DNA of 64,000 nucleotides. Origin: Planctomycetota bacterium (lineage in GTDB: Bacteria > Planctomycetota > B15-G4 > SIAN01). Under the pieces are notes generated by a model that did no database searches, was not told the DNA's origin, and saw only the letters and a program-made list of their open reading frames with translations. The position numbers and the translations under genes were made by a program. Location of the stretch: NCBI GenBank assembly GCA_016795285.1, contig JAEUIC010000036.1, positions 84,190 through 148,189 on the forward strand, in the 5' to 3' direction. Of the stretch, positions 25,360 to 34,171 are shown piece by piece (position 1 is the stretch's first letter; the number at the start of each line of letters is the position of its first letter).

Positions 25360-26946
25360 ATGGCGATCGGTTCGAAGTCGCGCCGCTCGTTGCGCCCGCC
25401 GGCGCCGCCGCCGATGGTGCCGCTCGCGGTGCGCCGGCTGCTGCTCCTCTCGGGCTCTGCGCTGCTGCTGCTGCCCGCCTTCGGCTGGCTCGCGGCGCGC
25501 TCGCGCATCGAGGTGCCGGAGGAGCAGCGACCGCCCCCCGATCCGCGCCTCTTCGAGCTGGTGCCGGCCGACCTGATGACGACGCGCGAAGGGCTCACCG
25601 TCGCGCCCGGCCCGCTCGCCGAGGCGGCCGACCGCGCGCTCTGCGAGGGCGACCTCGACCGCGCGCGCGCCGGCTACGCCGCCGCCGTCGCGAAGGATGG
25701 GCGCGATCGCTACGCGGCGCTGCTCGCGGCGTGCCTCGCGCTCGAGCAGGACGACCTCGCCGCCGCCGAGGCGATGGCGGTGCGCGCGGCGGCGCCGGTC
25801 GCGCCGCTCTACTCGCCGCTCCGCTCGGTGCGCGTCGTCGCCGAGCTGCTGGCGCGCCGCCGCGCCCATCCGGCCGAGCCGTTCGCCGAGAGCTACCTCG
25901 CCGCGCTGATCGCTGCGCCGAAGGGCGACGGGCGACCGGCGCTCCACGCGCGCGATCCGCTGCGCGAGCTCTTCCGCGACCGCCTCTACCGCGCGCCGCC
26001 GCCGCGCGCCGCCGCCGCCGAGCTCGCGGTGGAGCGCGGCGATGACGGCGACGACCTCGCGCTGTTCGACGGGAGCGCGCCGCTCGCGCTCCTCGAGGCG
26101 CGGGTGCGCAGCGCGTTCGACGGGCCGCGCGAAGGGCTCGACCACGGCCGCGACCACGCCGCGCTGCTCGCGCTGGCCGAGCGGGCGCGCGCCACCGAGA
26201 CGGCGCTGCTCGACGAAGCGCTGGCGCGGGCGAGCGCGCACGAGCCCGACAACGCCTATTGGGAGTGGTGCCGCGCGGCGCTCCACTCCCCCGCCGCGCT
26301 CGGCAGCGATGCGGTCGGCGCGTCGGTGGAACCGACGCTCGGCACCGACGACGAGCCCGACGTGCTGCCGGGCTTCGCGCCCGAGACGTTGCGCGCCTTC
26401 GAGGAGGCGCTGGTGCGGCCGCGCTGCGAGCCGCGGCTGCGCGAACTGCTCGCCTTCGAGGAGGCGACCCGCCGCGCGGCGGGTGACCGGTTCGCCGCGC
26501 TGCGGCTGCGCCCGCCGCACGAGCGGCTCTTCCTCGGCGAGCCGCGCCTCGCGCAGCGCCTCGCCTACCGCGCGCTGATCGTCGATCGCGACCTCGCCTC
26601 GCCGATCGCGCAGACGGTGGTCGCCGCCGGCGTCGCGCTGACGCTCGCCGATCCGTTCGTCGCCACCGACCCGCGCCTCGCGCAGGCGGGCGACGACACG
26701 CGCGCCGCCGCCGCCTCGCTGCTCGAAGGGGCGCGTGCGCTGCGCCTCGACGTCGCCGCGCTCGAGGAGCGGATCGCCGCGCACGTCGCGCCGCCGCCGC
26801 TCTCCGCCGAGCTCGCCGCGCCGCTGCGCGATGCGCTCGAGCCGCTGCCGATCCCGCGCCTCGTCGATGCGCTGGTCGCCCGCTACGCTGCCGACCTGAT
26901 CGCCCTCGCCGACGCGTTGCAGCGCGCCGCGGCACGCGGCGGTTGA
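25360..26946 (+). CDS. Membrane-anchored protein of unknown function
   Basis: This is a 528-residue protein that I do not recognise. A basic N-terminus is followed by one hydrophobic segment (about residues 22-45, VRRLLLLSGSALLLLPAFGWLA) that should act as an uncleaved signal anchor. The rest is alpha-helical and very rich in Ala, Arg and Leu, with TPR-like stretches (CEGDLDRARAGYAAAV at about residue 92). No catalytic motif is seen. It ends 18 bp before the aminopeptidase P gene, so the two are probably co-transcribed. Confidence 0.6.
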   Translation: MAIGSKSRRSLRPPAPPPMVPLAVRRLLLLSGSALLLLPAFGWLAARSRIEVPEEQRPPPDPRLFELVPADLMTTREGLTVAPGPLAEAADRALCEGDLDRARAGYAAAVAKDGRDRYAALLAACLALEQDDLAAAEAMAVRAAAPVAPLYSPLRSVRVVAELLARRRAHPAEPFAESYLAALIAAPKGDGRPALHARDPLRELFRDRLYRAPPPRAAAAELAVERGDDGDDLALFDGSAPLALLEARVRSAFDGPREGLDHGRDHAALLALAERARATETALLDEALARASAHEPDNAYWEWCRAALHSPAALGSDAVGASVEPTLGTDDEPDVLPGFAPETLRAFEEALVRPRCEPRLRELLAFEEATRRAAGDRFAALRLRPPHERLFLGEPRLAQRLAYRALIVDRDLASPIAQTVVAAGVALTLADPFVATDPRLAQAGDDTRAAAASLLEGARALRLDVAALEERIAAHVAPPPLSAELAAPLRDALEPLPIPRLVDALVARYAADLIALADALQRAAARGG

Positions 26947-26964
26947 GTCGCCGGAGAGCCGCCC

Positions 26965-28278
26965 GTGGAGAACGTGCACGTCGCCCGTCGTCGCCGCCTG
27001 CTCGCCGCGATGGAGGGCGGGGTCGCGGTGATCCCGACCGCGGCGGCGAAGCATCGCAACGGCGACGCCGAGTACCGCTTCCGGCCCGACAGCGACTTCT
27101 GGTGGCTCACCGGCTTCCACGAGCCCGACGCCGTGCTGCTGCTCTGCAAGGGGCGTCCCGACGGGGAGCAGCTCCTCTTCCTGCAGCCGCGCCAGCGCGA
27201 CCAGGAGATCTGGACCGGGCGGCGCCTCGGCGTCGAGCGCGCCGTCGAGCGGCTCGGGGTCGACGCCGCCTTCCCGATCGGCGAGCTGCAGGCGCAGCTC
27301 CCGAAACTGCTGCGCGGCGCCGAACCGCTCTACTTCAAGACCGGCGCGCGCCCCGACCTCGAGCGGCCGCTGCTCGACCTGGTGGCGACGCTGCGCACGC
27401 GCGTGCGCGAGGGGAATCCGGCGCCCGAGCGGATCGTCGACCCGACGCCGCTGCTGGCCGAGATGCGCCTCCACAAGGATGCGGGCGAGCTCGCCACCAT
27501 GCGCGAGGCGGCAGCGATCACCTGCGACGCCCACGTCGCGGCGATGCGGGCGACGCGGCCGGGCGTGACGGAGCACGCCATCGAAGCGCTGGTCGAGCAC
27601 GAGTTCCGCCGGCGCGGCGCGAACGGCCCGGCCTACACCACCATCGCCGCGAGCGGCGCCAACGCGACGATCCTCCACTACATCCAGAACGACTGCGCGC
27701 TGAAGGCGGGCGAGCTGATGCTGCTCGACGCCGGCGCCGAGGTCGCCTGCTACGCCGCCGACGTGACGCGCACCTGGCCGATCTCGGGGCGCTACTCGCC
27801 GCCGCAACGGCGCGTCGTCGAGATCGTCCTCGAGGCGCAGCGCCGCTCGATCGACTGCGTGCGCCCCGGCCGCTGCTTCCAGGAGGCGCACGACGTCGCC
27901 GTCCGCGCGCTGGTCGAAGGGCTGCTCGAGCTGAAGCTCCTCACCGGCAGCGTCGAGGAGGCGATCGCCAGCAAGGCGTTCCGCCGCTTCTACATGCACC
28001 GCACCGGCCACTGGCTCGGCCTCGACGTGCACGACGCCGGCGCCTACTTCGTGCCACGCTCCACCACGCAGCATCGCGACCTCGCGCCGGGCATGGTGGT
28101 GACGGTCGAGCCGGGCCTCTACTTCGCCGAGGACGACACGACGATCCCCGCCGAGTACCGCGGCATCGGGGTGCGCATCGAGGACGACGTGCTGGTCACG
28201 CCGGAAGGGCACGAGGTGCTGACCGCCGCCTGCCCGAAGGAGATCGCCGCGGTCGAGGCGCTGGTCGGGAGCGGCTGA
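26965..28278 (+). CDS. pepP: Xaa-Pro aminopeptidase (aminopeptidase P, M24B)
   Basis: This 437-residue cytoplasmic enzyme removes N-terminal residues in front of proline using a dinuclear metal centre. An aminopeptidase P N-terminal domain (residues 1-140, FRPDSDFWWLTGFHEPDAVLLL) precedes the pita-bread catalytic domain. The five metal ligands are visible: the LLDAGAEVACYAADVTRTWP pair of Asp (about 255 and 266), His about 349 in HRTGHWLGLDVHD, Glu about 382 in VEPGLYF, and Glu about 406 in RIEDD. The start is GTG with GGAG 8-12 bp upstream. The length matches E. coli PepP. Confidence 0.93.
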   Translation: MENVHVARRRRLLAAMEGGVAVIPTAAAKHRNGDAEYRFRPDSDFWWLTGFHEPDAVLLLCKGRPDGEQLLFLQPRQRDQEIWTGRRLGVERAVERLGVDAAFPIGELQAQLPKLLRGAEPLYFKTGARPDLERPLLDLVATLRTRVREGNPAPERIVDPTPLLAEMRLHKDAGELATMREAAAITCDAHVAAMRATRPGVTEHAIEALVEHEFRRRGANGPAYTTIAASGANATILHYIQNDCALKAGELMLLDAGAEVACYAADVTRTWPISGRYSPPQRRVVEIVLEAQRRSIDCVRPGRCFQEAHDVAVRALVEGLLELKLLTGSVEEAIASKAFRRFYMHRTGHWLGLDVHDAGAYFVPRSTTQHRDLAPGMVVTVEPGLYFAEDDTTIPAEYRGIGVRIEDDVLVTPEGHEVLTAACPKEIAAVEALVGSG

Positions 28279-28301
28279 GCGGCTCTGCTGGAGGAGGCGC
28301 G

Positions 28302-29243
28302 CTACGGCGACGGCAGCCGGACGAAAGCGTCGCGGTAGCGCTCGGCGTGGTCCTTGAAGAGCTCCGGGTGGAGGCAGGCGGCCAAGAGCTCCGCCGAGTC
28401 GACCAGCCGCGGGCCGGGCCGATTGAAGTAGCTCGAACCGTCGGCGAGCCAGACGCGCTGCAGCGCACCGGCCGGCCACTCGTCGAGCGGCAGCGCCGCC
28501 GCGACGGTCGCCCGCTCGGCGAGCCCCTGCGCCAGCGAGTAGCCGCACGGCTTCACCACCACCACCTCGGCGTCGAGCGCGCGCAGCTCCTCGCGCGTCG
28601 GTGACGGCGCATGCTGGCCCGCCTCCACGCCGACCGCGACGCCGCCCGCCAGCGCCACCAGCTCCGGCATCCAGGTGCCGCCGAGCATCACCGGCGCCAG
28701 CCACTCGACGGTGACCACGCGCGGCCGCGACCACGCCGCCGCCGCGCGCCGCTCAAGTTCGGCGAGGCGCCCGCGCAGCAGCGCGTTCAGCCGATCGGCC
28801 GCCGGCTCGAGCCGCAGCGCCGCGCCGACCTTCGCGATGTCGTCGAAGAGGTGGGCGAGGCGCGTCGGCGAGAGGGCGACCAGCTGCACGTCGCGCCCGG
28901 CGAGTTCGGCCAGCGCCGCCTGCACCTCGCCCTGCGACACGGCGCAGACGGCGCAGAGAACCTGCGTGATCACCACGTCGGGCGCGAGCGCGCGCAGCCG
29001 CAGGACGTCGAGGTCGTAGAGCGAGAGGCCGCTCGCGGCGGCGCGCCGCACCGCTGCGTCGATGGCGGCGGAGTCCATCGCGGCACCGTCGCTGCGAGCG
29101 ATGCGCGAGCGGGTGAGGCGCGGCCGATCGGCGACGATCGCCGGGTAGTCGCACTCGTGGCTGGTGCCGACCAGCTGATCGGCCGCGCCGAGCGCGGCGA
29201 CGATCTCGGTGGCCGCCGGCAACAGCGAGACGACGCGCACCAT
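28302..29243 (-). CDS. BtuF-like cobalamin-binding protein, no signal peptide
   Basis: This 313-residue protein belongs to the helical-backbone metal/corrinoid receptor family (COG0614). It begins VVSLLPAATEIVAALG and contains SHECDYP at about residues 28-34, the hallmark of the cobalamin-binding subgroup. Other family segments are APDVVITQVLCAVCAVSQGEV and PRVVTVEWLAPVMLGGTWMPELV. There is no signal peptide, and GGAG sits just before this ATG, so the start is well supported and the protein should be cytoplasmic. It lies 85 bp downstream of the propeller gene in the same direction, which is preceded by a cobalamin riboswitch, so B12 control of both is likely. Confidence 0.8.
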   Translation of the reverse strand: MVRVVSLLPAATEIVAALGAADQLVGTSHECDYPAIVADRPRLTRSRIARSDGAAMDSAAIDAAVRRAAASGLSLYDLDVLRLRALAPDVVITQVLCAVCAVSQGEVQAALAELAGRDVQLVALSPTRLAHLFDDIAKVGAALRLEPAADRLNALLRGRLAELERRAAAAWSRPRVVTVEWLAPVMLGGTWMPELVALAGGVAVGVEAGQHAPSPTREELRALDAEVVVVKPCGYSLAQGLAERATVAAALPLDEWPAGALQRVWLADGSSYFNRPGPRLVDSAELLAACLHPELFKDHAERYRDAFVRLPSP

Positions 29244-29328
29244 CGAGGGACTCCGCAGCGGAGAGCGGGGCAGCGGCGCCCCGCCGCGAAGCGGAGCGCC
29301 GCCGACCCGAAGGAGAGCGAAGCGGGAA

Positions 29329-30675
29329 CTACTGGAGCGTGACCACGAGCGGCTCCGAGGTGCCGCGGAACGGACCGGCGACGCTGTCTGCCGTCAGCAG
29401 CTGCGCGGCGAGGTCGAGCCCGGCGAGGCCCGGATTGTCGAGCGGCTCGTGATAGGCGCCGTCGCCATCGAGCAGCAACGGCACCACCTGCAGCCCCGCG
29501 AAATCGAGCGCGAAGAAGAGCGGCGCCTTCCACGTTCGATGGCGCACCGTGAGCTCGGGCGCGACGCCGTTGCAGACGAAGAGCAGCGCGACGCCGTTCG
29601 GGGTGGCGCCCGTGACGTCGAGGTCGAAGCTGCCGACCGGGATCGGCGAAGCGGGGTTCACGCTCAGATGCGGGCGCGCCGGCGTGACGCGCGTCACCTC
29701 GGTGAGCGAGAAGAAGTCGCTGCGCACGGCGAGCAGCGCGCCCCCTTCGGCCGGTTGCCACGGCTCGAAGGTGCCGTGCGTCGCCGGCTCGTAGCGGGCG
29801 TAGAGGAACGCGGTGAAGGGGCCGGCGGTGGCGAGCAGCCGCTCGCTGCCGTCCGTCGGGTCGAGCTCGACGAGCGTCCCCTGGTTGGCGTCGGAGAGCA
29901 GCAGGTCGCCGCCCTCGTCGAGCGCCATCGCATAGGCGCCGTCGACCACGCCGAGCAGCGTCCCTTGCGTGATGTCGAAGCTGCTCGGCCCGATCGCGGC
30001 GGCGAGGTCGGCCGCGGCGACGCGCCACACCTCGCTCGCGTCGAGCGGCGGCGGGAAGCTGCTCGAGTCGGGCGTGCAGCAGTAGAGATCGCCGTTCGGG
30101 TCGAAGACGAGCGGCCCCGAGGCGGCCGGCGAGTCGACCACGTCGTCGTAGCTGTCGTTCGCGAAGTCGCAGAGCGCCACGTGCGAGCCGCCGACCAGGC
30201 TGAACGCGTAGCTGACGTACGGCCGCCCCTGCGGATCGAAGGCGAGGTCGTAGGGGAACTTGATGGTGAGCACGACGCCGGCGTGCAGCGTGGCGAGGTC
30301 GATCTCCCAGATCTCGTTGTTGTTCGAGTCGCCGAAGTAGAGCTTCGTGCCGTCGGGCGAGTTCACGAGGAAGGCGCCGAACGCGAAGCTCGGCGGCGTG
30401 AAGAGCGTGCGGACGAAGCTGCCATCCTGCGGCGAGAGCTCCACCACCGCGTTGCCGTCGAAGAGCGCCCAGTTGCCGTTGGCGAGCCGCTCGAAGCCGC
30501 CGACGAAGGCGCCGCCCGGCGCCACCGACACGCTCTGCTGCGCGTAGCCCGGCTCCGCCTGCTGCGCGTACGCCGACGAGCTGCACAGCAGCGCAGCGAC
30601 CGCGCCGAGCGCGCCGATCGCCCGCGGCGCGCCGCTCCGTCGCCTCCCGATCCCGTGCCCGATCCCGATTCCCAT
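29329..30675 (-). CDS. Secreted beta-propeller protein under cobalamin riboswitch control
   Basis: This is a 448-residue secreted protein. The signal peptide (about residues 1-36) ends in SSAYAQ, a signal peptidase I type site with no lipobox. The mature part reads as a beta-propeller of NHL/YncE type: repeated ANGNWALFDGNAVVEL, SPDGTKLYFGDSNNNEIWEIDL, DPQGRPYVSYAF and DEGGDLLLSDANQGTLVELD strands. A separate C-terminal module (about residues 340-448) follows. The start at 30675 was chosen because CAGGAGA sits 6-12 bp upstream. With a cobalamin riboswitch in its leader and a BtuF-like gene after it, a role in B12 capture is a reasonable hypothesis, by analogy with BtuG; sequence homology to BtuG is not established. 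Confidence 0.7.
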   Translation of the reverse strand: MGIGIGHGIGRRRSGAPRAIGALGAVAALLCSSSAYAQQAEPGYAQQSVSVAPGGAFVGGFERLANGNWALFDGNAVVELSPQDGSFVRTLFTPPSFAFGAFLVNSPDGTKLYFGDSNNNEIWEIDLATLHAGVVLTIKFPYDLAFDPQGRPYVSYAFSLVGGSHVALCDFANDSYDDVVDSPAASGPLVFDPNGDLYCCTPDSSSFPPPLDASEVWRVAAADLAAAIGPSSFDITQGTLLGVVDGAYAMALDEGGDLLLSDANQGTLVELDPTDGSERLLATAGPFTAFLYARYEPATHGTFEPWQPAEGGALLAVRSDFFSLTEVTRVTPARPHLSVNPASPIPVGSFDLDVTGATPNGVALLFVCNGVAPELTVRHRTWKAPLFFALDFAGLQVVPLLLDGDGAYHEPLDNPGLAGLDLAAQLLTADSVAGPFRGTSEPLVVTLQ

Positions 30676-30871
30676 CGTCCGTCTCCTGAACGGCTCGCGG
30701 CGCGCCCCTTCGGCGCGTCGCGAGCGACGATCGGTTTCCCGATCGCGCCTCGCCCCTCGCGGGGAGGTCGGGACGGAACGACGGCGCAGTGCGCCGCGAC
30801 GACGCGGACGCACCTTCTCCACCGGACGTTCACGGCCCGGCTCCTCCCCTCGAGGAGCACGTGAAGGACCA
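30676..30871 (-). promoter_or_regulatory. Structured leader (candidate expression platform)
   Basis: The 196 nt between the riboswitch aptamer and the propeller start contain three strong hairpins: 30829-30865 (GCTCCTC/GAGGAGC inside TTCACG/CGTGAA), 30728-30745 (a 7-bp stem closed by a GAAA tetraloop on the transcript), and 30693-30725 (GCTCGCG/CGCGAGC with an inner GGCGC stem), the last ending 5 nt before the Shine-Dalgarno. None is followed by a U-run. This suggests translational control or a GC-rich terminator rather than a classical intrinsic terminator switch. Confidence 0.45.
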
Positions 30872-31093
30872 GCGGTGGAGCGGTCTTCTGGCTCTCGGGC
30901 GATCTACTCGTCCCGCCTTCCCAGGAGGCGCGAGCTCCTCGCGAACGACCGCGAGGGCGACGACTCCCAGTGGCGCTCGGTGATCGACTCCGCGACGAGG
31001 TCGTCGCACGAGTCGCACCACCGCGGACTTTCGCTCCCGATCACAGCGGCGGGGCCGCGCCGGAATCGCACCGGCTTCCCGAATTCGCACCGC
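30872..31093 (-). promoter_or_regulatory. Cobalamin (B12) riboswitch
   Basis: Read on the minus strand, the segment shows the ordered cobalamin aptamer elements: GGGAAGCCGGTGCG near the 5' end (31080 onward), CCGCTGTGA, GAAAGTCCGC, the GCCACTG core (30968-30974), CTGGGAAGGCG (30912-30922), and the 3' B12 box AGCCAGAAGACC (30882-30893). The ends close with a P1 helix of GCGGTG pairing with CACCGC (31093-31088 with 30877-30872). It lies upstream of the propeller and BtuF-like genes and downstream of a good promoter. High cobalamin would be expected to reduce expression of the operon. Confidence 0.92.
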
Positions 31094-31104
31094 GAACGGC
31101 GCGG

Positions 31105-31133
31105 AACGTAGCGCTGCCGCGAAGGGCGCGCAA
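31105..31133 (-). promoter_or_regulatory. Sigma70-like promoter of the B12 operon
   Basis: On the minus strand TTGCGC (31133-31128) and TACGTT (31110-31105) are separated by exactly 17 bp. The predicted start near 31098 is about 5 nt before the first base of the riboswitch P1 helix, which makes the promoter and aptamer assignments support each other. It lies between the end of nadE and the riboswitch. Confidence 0.6.
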
Positions 31134-31159
31134 CGGGCTCGTCGCGCAGCGCAACGGGT

Positions 31160-32857
31160 TCAGCGCGGCGGCGTCTGTCCGAACCGCTGCGCGAGCGGAT
31201 GGCGCCAGCCGCTGCCAAACGCTTTCGGGGTCACCTTGAGGACCGGCGCAGCCTGGCGGCGCTTGAACTCGCTCCTCAGCAGGAGGCGGCGCACCTCGCG
31301 CGCGAGCGCTTCGGGCGTGCCGCGCGCCACCTGCTCGGCGAGGCCGCGCCGCTCGACCACGAGGTCGCGCAGCACCGGGTCGAGCACCGCGTAGGGCGGC
31401 AGGCTGTCCTCGTCCTTCTGCCCTTCGCGCAGCTCGGCCGTCGGCGGACGGTCGATCGTGCGCCACGGGATCAGCTCGCGCGCGCGGTTCACGTGGCGCG
31501 CCAGCGCGAAGACCAGCGTCTTGTCGAGATCGCCGATCACCGCGAGGCCGCCGTTCATGTCGCCGTAGAGCGTGCAGTAGCCGACCGCGAGCTCCGACTT
31601 GTTGCCGGTGGTGAGCAGCAGGTGGCCGTGCTGGTTGGCGATCGCCATCAACGCGCTGCCGCGCACGCGCGCCTGGAGGTTCTCGTCGGCGAGGCCGCGC
31701 CCGCCGTTCCGCAGGATCGGCTCGAGCGCGCGACGGTACGCCTCGACGATCGGCTCGATCGCGACGGTGTCGAAGCCGATGGCGAGGTTCCTCGCCAGCA
31801 GCGCCGCATCCTCGTGGCTCATCGCGGCGTTGAAGCGCGACGGCAGCGCGACGCCGAGCACGTTCGCCGGCCCGAGCGCGCGCGCCGCGATCACCGCGCA
31901 GAGCGCCGAGTCGATGCCGCCCGACAGGCCGAGCAGCACCTTGGTGAAGCCGCTCTTCGACGCGTAGTCGCGCAAGCCCGTCACCAGCGCAGCGAGCAGC
32001 TGCTCGAAGTCCTCCTCGGTCAACGCGGCCGCGGCCGGCGCCGCTGGCGCGCGCGGCGCGGCGCTGCTGCCGGGCGCCGCGTTCACTGCCTCGGGCAGCT
32101 CGGCGACCAGCAACTCCTCGTCGAAGCCGCCCGCTTGCGCCAGCAGGCGGCCGTTGCCGTCGACGACGAGGCTCTTGCCGTCGAAGACGAGCGAGTCGTT
32201 GCCGCCGACGAGGTTGCAGTAGGCGACCGGCAGCCCGTGGTGGCGCGCCACCGCGCTCACCATCGCCTGGCGCAGCGCCGCCTTGCCGATCTCGAAGGGC
32301 GACGCTGAGGCGTTCAGGATCGCCTGCGCCCCCTTGGCCTTCAGCTCCGCGCTCGGGTCGATCGCGTAGAGGCGGCGCGGCCAGAAGCGCTCGTCGTTCC
32401 AGAGGTCCTCGCAGATCGAGAGGCCGAGGCGGCGCCCCGCGTGCTCCACCACCGTGCGCGCCTCGGCCGGATCGAACCAGCGCCGCTCGTCGAAGACGTC
32501 GTAGTTGGGCAGCAGCGACTTGCGGGCGATCACCTGCACGCGCCCGTCATGGAGGAAGGCGAGGCTGTTGCTGCGGCCGATGCCGGTGGCGTGCGGGGAG
32601 CTCTCGACGAAGCCGACCAGCGCCGCCGGCGCGCCGCGCAGCCGCTGCGCCAGCTCGTGCAGCGTCGCCTCCCCTTCGGCGACGAAGTCGCTCCACTCGA
32701 CCAGGTCGCCCGGCGAGTAACCGCAGAGCGTGAGCTCGGGGAAGAGGACGACGTCGGCGCGCTCCGCCGCCGCGCGACTGCACCACTCGAGGACCTTGGC
32801 GGCGTTCTGCGCGAAGGCGCCGACGGTCGTGTTGATCTGGGCCAATGCGACTCGCAT
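31160..32857 (-). CDS. nadE: Glutamine-dependent NAD+ synthetase
   Basis: This 565-residue two-domain enzyme makes NAD+ from deamido-NAD+, ATP and glutamine, in the cytoplasm. The N-terminal nitrilase-type glutaminase (residues 1-260) shows the catalytic triad context: Glu in FPELTLCGYSPGD (about 45), Lys in RKSLLPNYDVF (about 113) and Cys in SICEDLWND (about 148). The synthetase domain has the PP-loop LGLSGGIDSAL (about 308-318). The start at 32857 is the ATG directly before MRVALAQIN, the typical family start; longer readings run through low-complexity sequence. The length fits the fused bacterial form. Confidence 0.94.
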   Translation of the reverse strand: MRVALAQINTTVGAFAQNAAKVLEWCSRAAAERADVVLFPELTLCGYSPGDLVEWSDFVAEGEATLHELAQRLRGAPAALVGFVESSPHATGIGRSNSLAFLHDGRVQVIARKSLLPNYDVFDERRWFDPAEARTVVEHAGRRLGLSICEDLWNDERFWPRRLYAIDPSAELKAKGAQAILNASASPFEIGKAALRQAMVSAVARHHGLPVAYCNLVGGNDSLVFDGKSLVVDGNGRLLAQAGGFDEELLVAELPEAVNAAPGSSAAPRAPAAPAAAALTEEDFEQLLAALVTGLRDYASKSGFTKVLLGLSGGIDSALCAVIAARALGPANVLGVALPSRFNAAMSHEDAALLARNLAIGFDTVAIEPIVEAYRRALEPILRNGGRGLADENLQARVRGSALMAIANQHGHLLLTTGNKSELAVGYCTLYGDMNGGLAVIGDLDKTLVFALARHVNRARELIPWRTIDRPPTAELREGQKDEDSLPPYAVLDPVLRDLVVERRGLAEQVARGTPEALAREVRRLLLRSEFKRRQAAPVLKVTPKAFGSGWRHPLAQRFGQTPPR

Positions 32858-32936
32858 GGCGGCAGCATGCCGCGCCCGCGCGCCGCTCGCCACCGGCCGT
32901 CCGCGCGCGGCCGCTCGCGCTCCGCCTCGCCCGCTC

Positions 32937-34148
32937 TCAGCGCAGCAGCGGCAGCGGCGCGAAGCGCTCGCCGAGCAGCGGCGACGACTCGACCTCCCAC
33001 CATTGCTCGAGCAAGGTCGCGTAGACGCGGCGGAAGTCGACGGCGAACTTGAGGTCGCCATCGTCGAGGTCGCGCAGGTCGGGCGCCGGACCGTGCAGCC
33101 CGCCCGCGACTGCACCACCGAGCACGAAGAGCGGCGCCGCGGCGCCGTGGTCGGTCCCCTTCGAGCCGTTCTCCGCCACCCGCCGCCCGAACTCCGACGA
33201 GATCACCACCACCACCTCCTGCTCCATCCCGAGCGCCACGACGTCCTCCCAGAGCGCGCCGAGCGCCGCGCCGAGTTCCTGCAGCAGGAAGGCGTGCGTC
33301 TCGCGCTGGAAGGCGTGCGTGTCGTAGCCATCCTGGCGCGCGTAGTAGGTCTTGCAGTCGAGCCCGCCGGCCAGCAGTTGCGCGACGAGCTGGAGCGCGC
33401 GGCCGAGCGGCGCGTCGGGGTAGCGCCCGACCGTCCGCCCCGCCTGCGCGGCGCGTGCCACCTTCGCCGACTGCGCCTGGCTGTTGCGCGCCGTCTCGCG
33501 CAGGTAGCGCAGCGCCGCGCCGCCGCCGCTCGATTCGGCGAGCTTCGCGAGCGCCGCTTCGCGCGCCGCGCCGCCCTCGCCCGGACCGGTCGCGACGACG
33601 AGGTCGGCGAGCGACTCGACTTGCGGCGCCGGCCCGCGCGCCCCCGACAAGAGCAGCGGCACGCTGCCGCCGCCGACCATCAGCGCCGGCAAGTCGCGAT
33701 CGCCGCCCGCCTCCGCCGCTTCGCCGAGGCGCGCGATCCAGCCGCCGCTCGCCTTCTCTGGCGCGAGCGACGCCGTGTGCCAGATGTCGGTCGAGCGGAA
33801 GTGGCTGCGGTCGGGCGTCGGGTAGCCGACCCCCTGCACGATGGCGAGTTCGCCCGCCTCGAAGCGCGCATGCAGCGGCGCCAGCTCCTTCCTCAACGCG
33901 AGGCCCGGCCGCAGCGGCAGCAGCTCGTCCTCGGCGAAGCGCAGCGTCGGCCGCGCGGCGACGTAGAGCGGGTCGGCGAACGGCACCACGGTGTTCAAGC
34001 CGTCGTTGCCGCCCGCCAGATCGATCAGCACGAGGCGGCGCGCCGTGCGCGTGCGACTCGCGGCGCGCGCGAAGGCGAAGCCGGGCAGGAGCGGAAGCGC
34101 GGCGGCGCCGAGCGCTGCCGCGAGGAACGACCGTCGTGACGTGGTCAT
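32937..34148 (-). CDS. DUF1501 protein (Tat-exported, alkaline-phosphatase-like fold)
   Basis: This 403-residue DUF1501 protein starts with a Tat-type signal: SRRSFLAAALGAAALPLLPGFAFA. The family segments LVLIDLAGGNDGLNTVVPF, VQGVGYPTPDRSHFRSTDIWHT and ISSEFGRRVAENGSKGTDHG are all present. DUF1501 proteins are related to the alkaline-phosphatase/sulfatase superfamily, but the reaction is unknown. The start has GGGAG 7 bp upstream. It follows the DUF1800 gene by 23 bp; these two families are nearly always paired, especially in Planctomycetota and some Proteobacteria. Confidence 0.88.
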   Translation of the reverse strand: MTTSRRSFLAAALGAAALPLLPGFAFARAASRTRTARRLVLIDLAGGNDGLNTVVPFADPLYVAARPTLRFAEDELLPLRPGLALRKELAPLHARFEAGELAIVQGVGYPTPDRSHFRSTDIWHTASLAPEKASGGWIARLGEAAEAGGDRDLPALMVGGGSVPLLLSGARGPAPQVESLADLVVATGPGEGGAAREAALAKLAESSGGGAALRYLRETARNSQAQSAKVARAAQAGRTVGRYPDAPLGRALQLVAQLLAGGLDCKTYYARQDGYDTHAFQRETHAFLLQELGAALGALWEDVVALGMEQEVVVVISSEFGRRVAENGSKGTDHGAAAPLFVLGGAVAGGLHGPAPDLRDLDDGDLKFAVDFRRVYATLLEQWWEVESSPLLGERFAPLPLLR

Positions 34149-34171
34149 CGAAGAGCTCCCAGGGTTGGCAC

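Noticed and set aside
30789..31239. Short open frames between nadE and the propeller gene
   Set aside because: They lie over the riboswitch and leader, with no ribosome-binding site and no recognisable protein.
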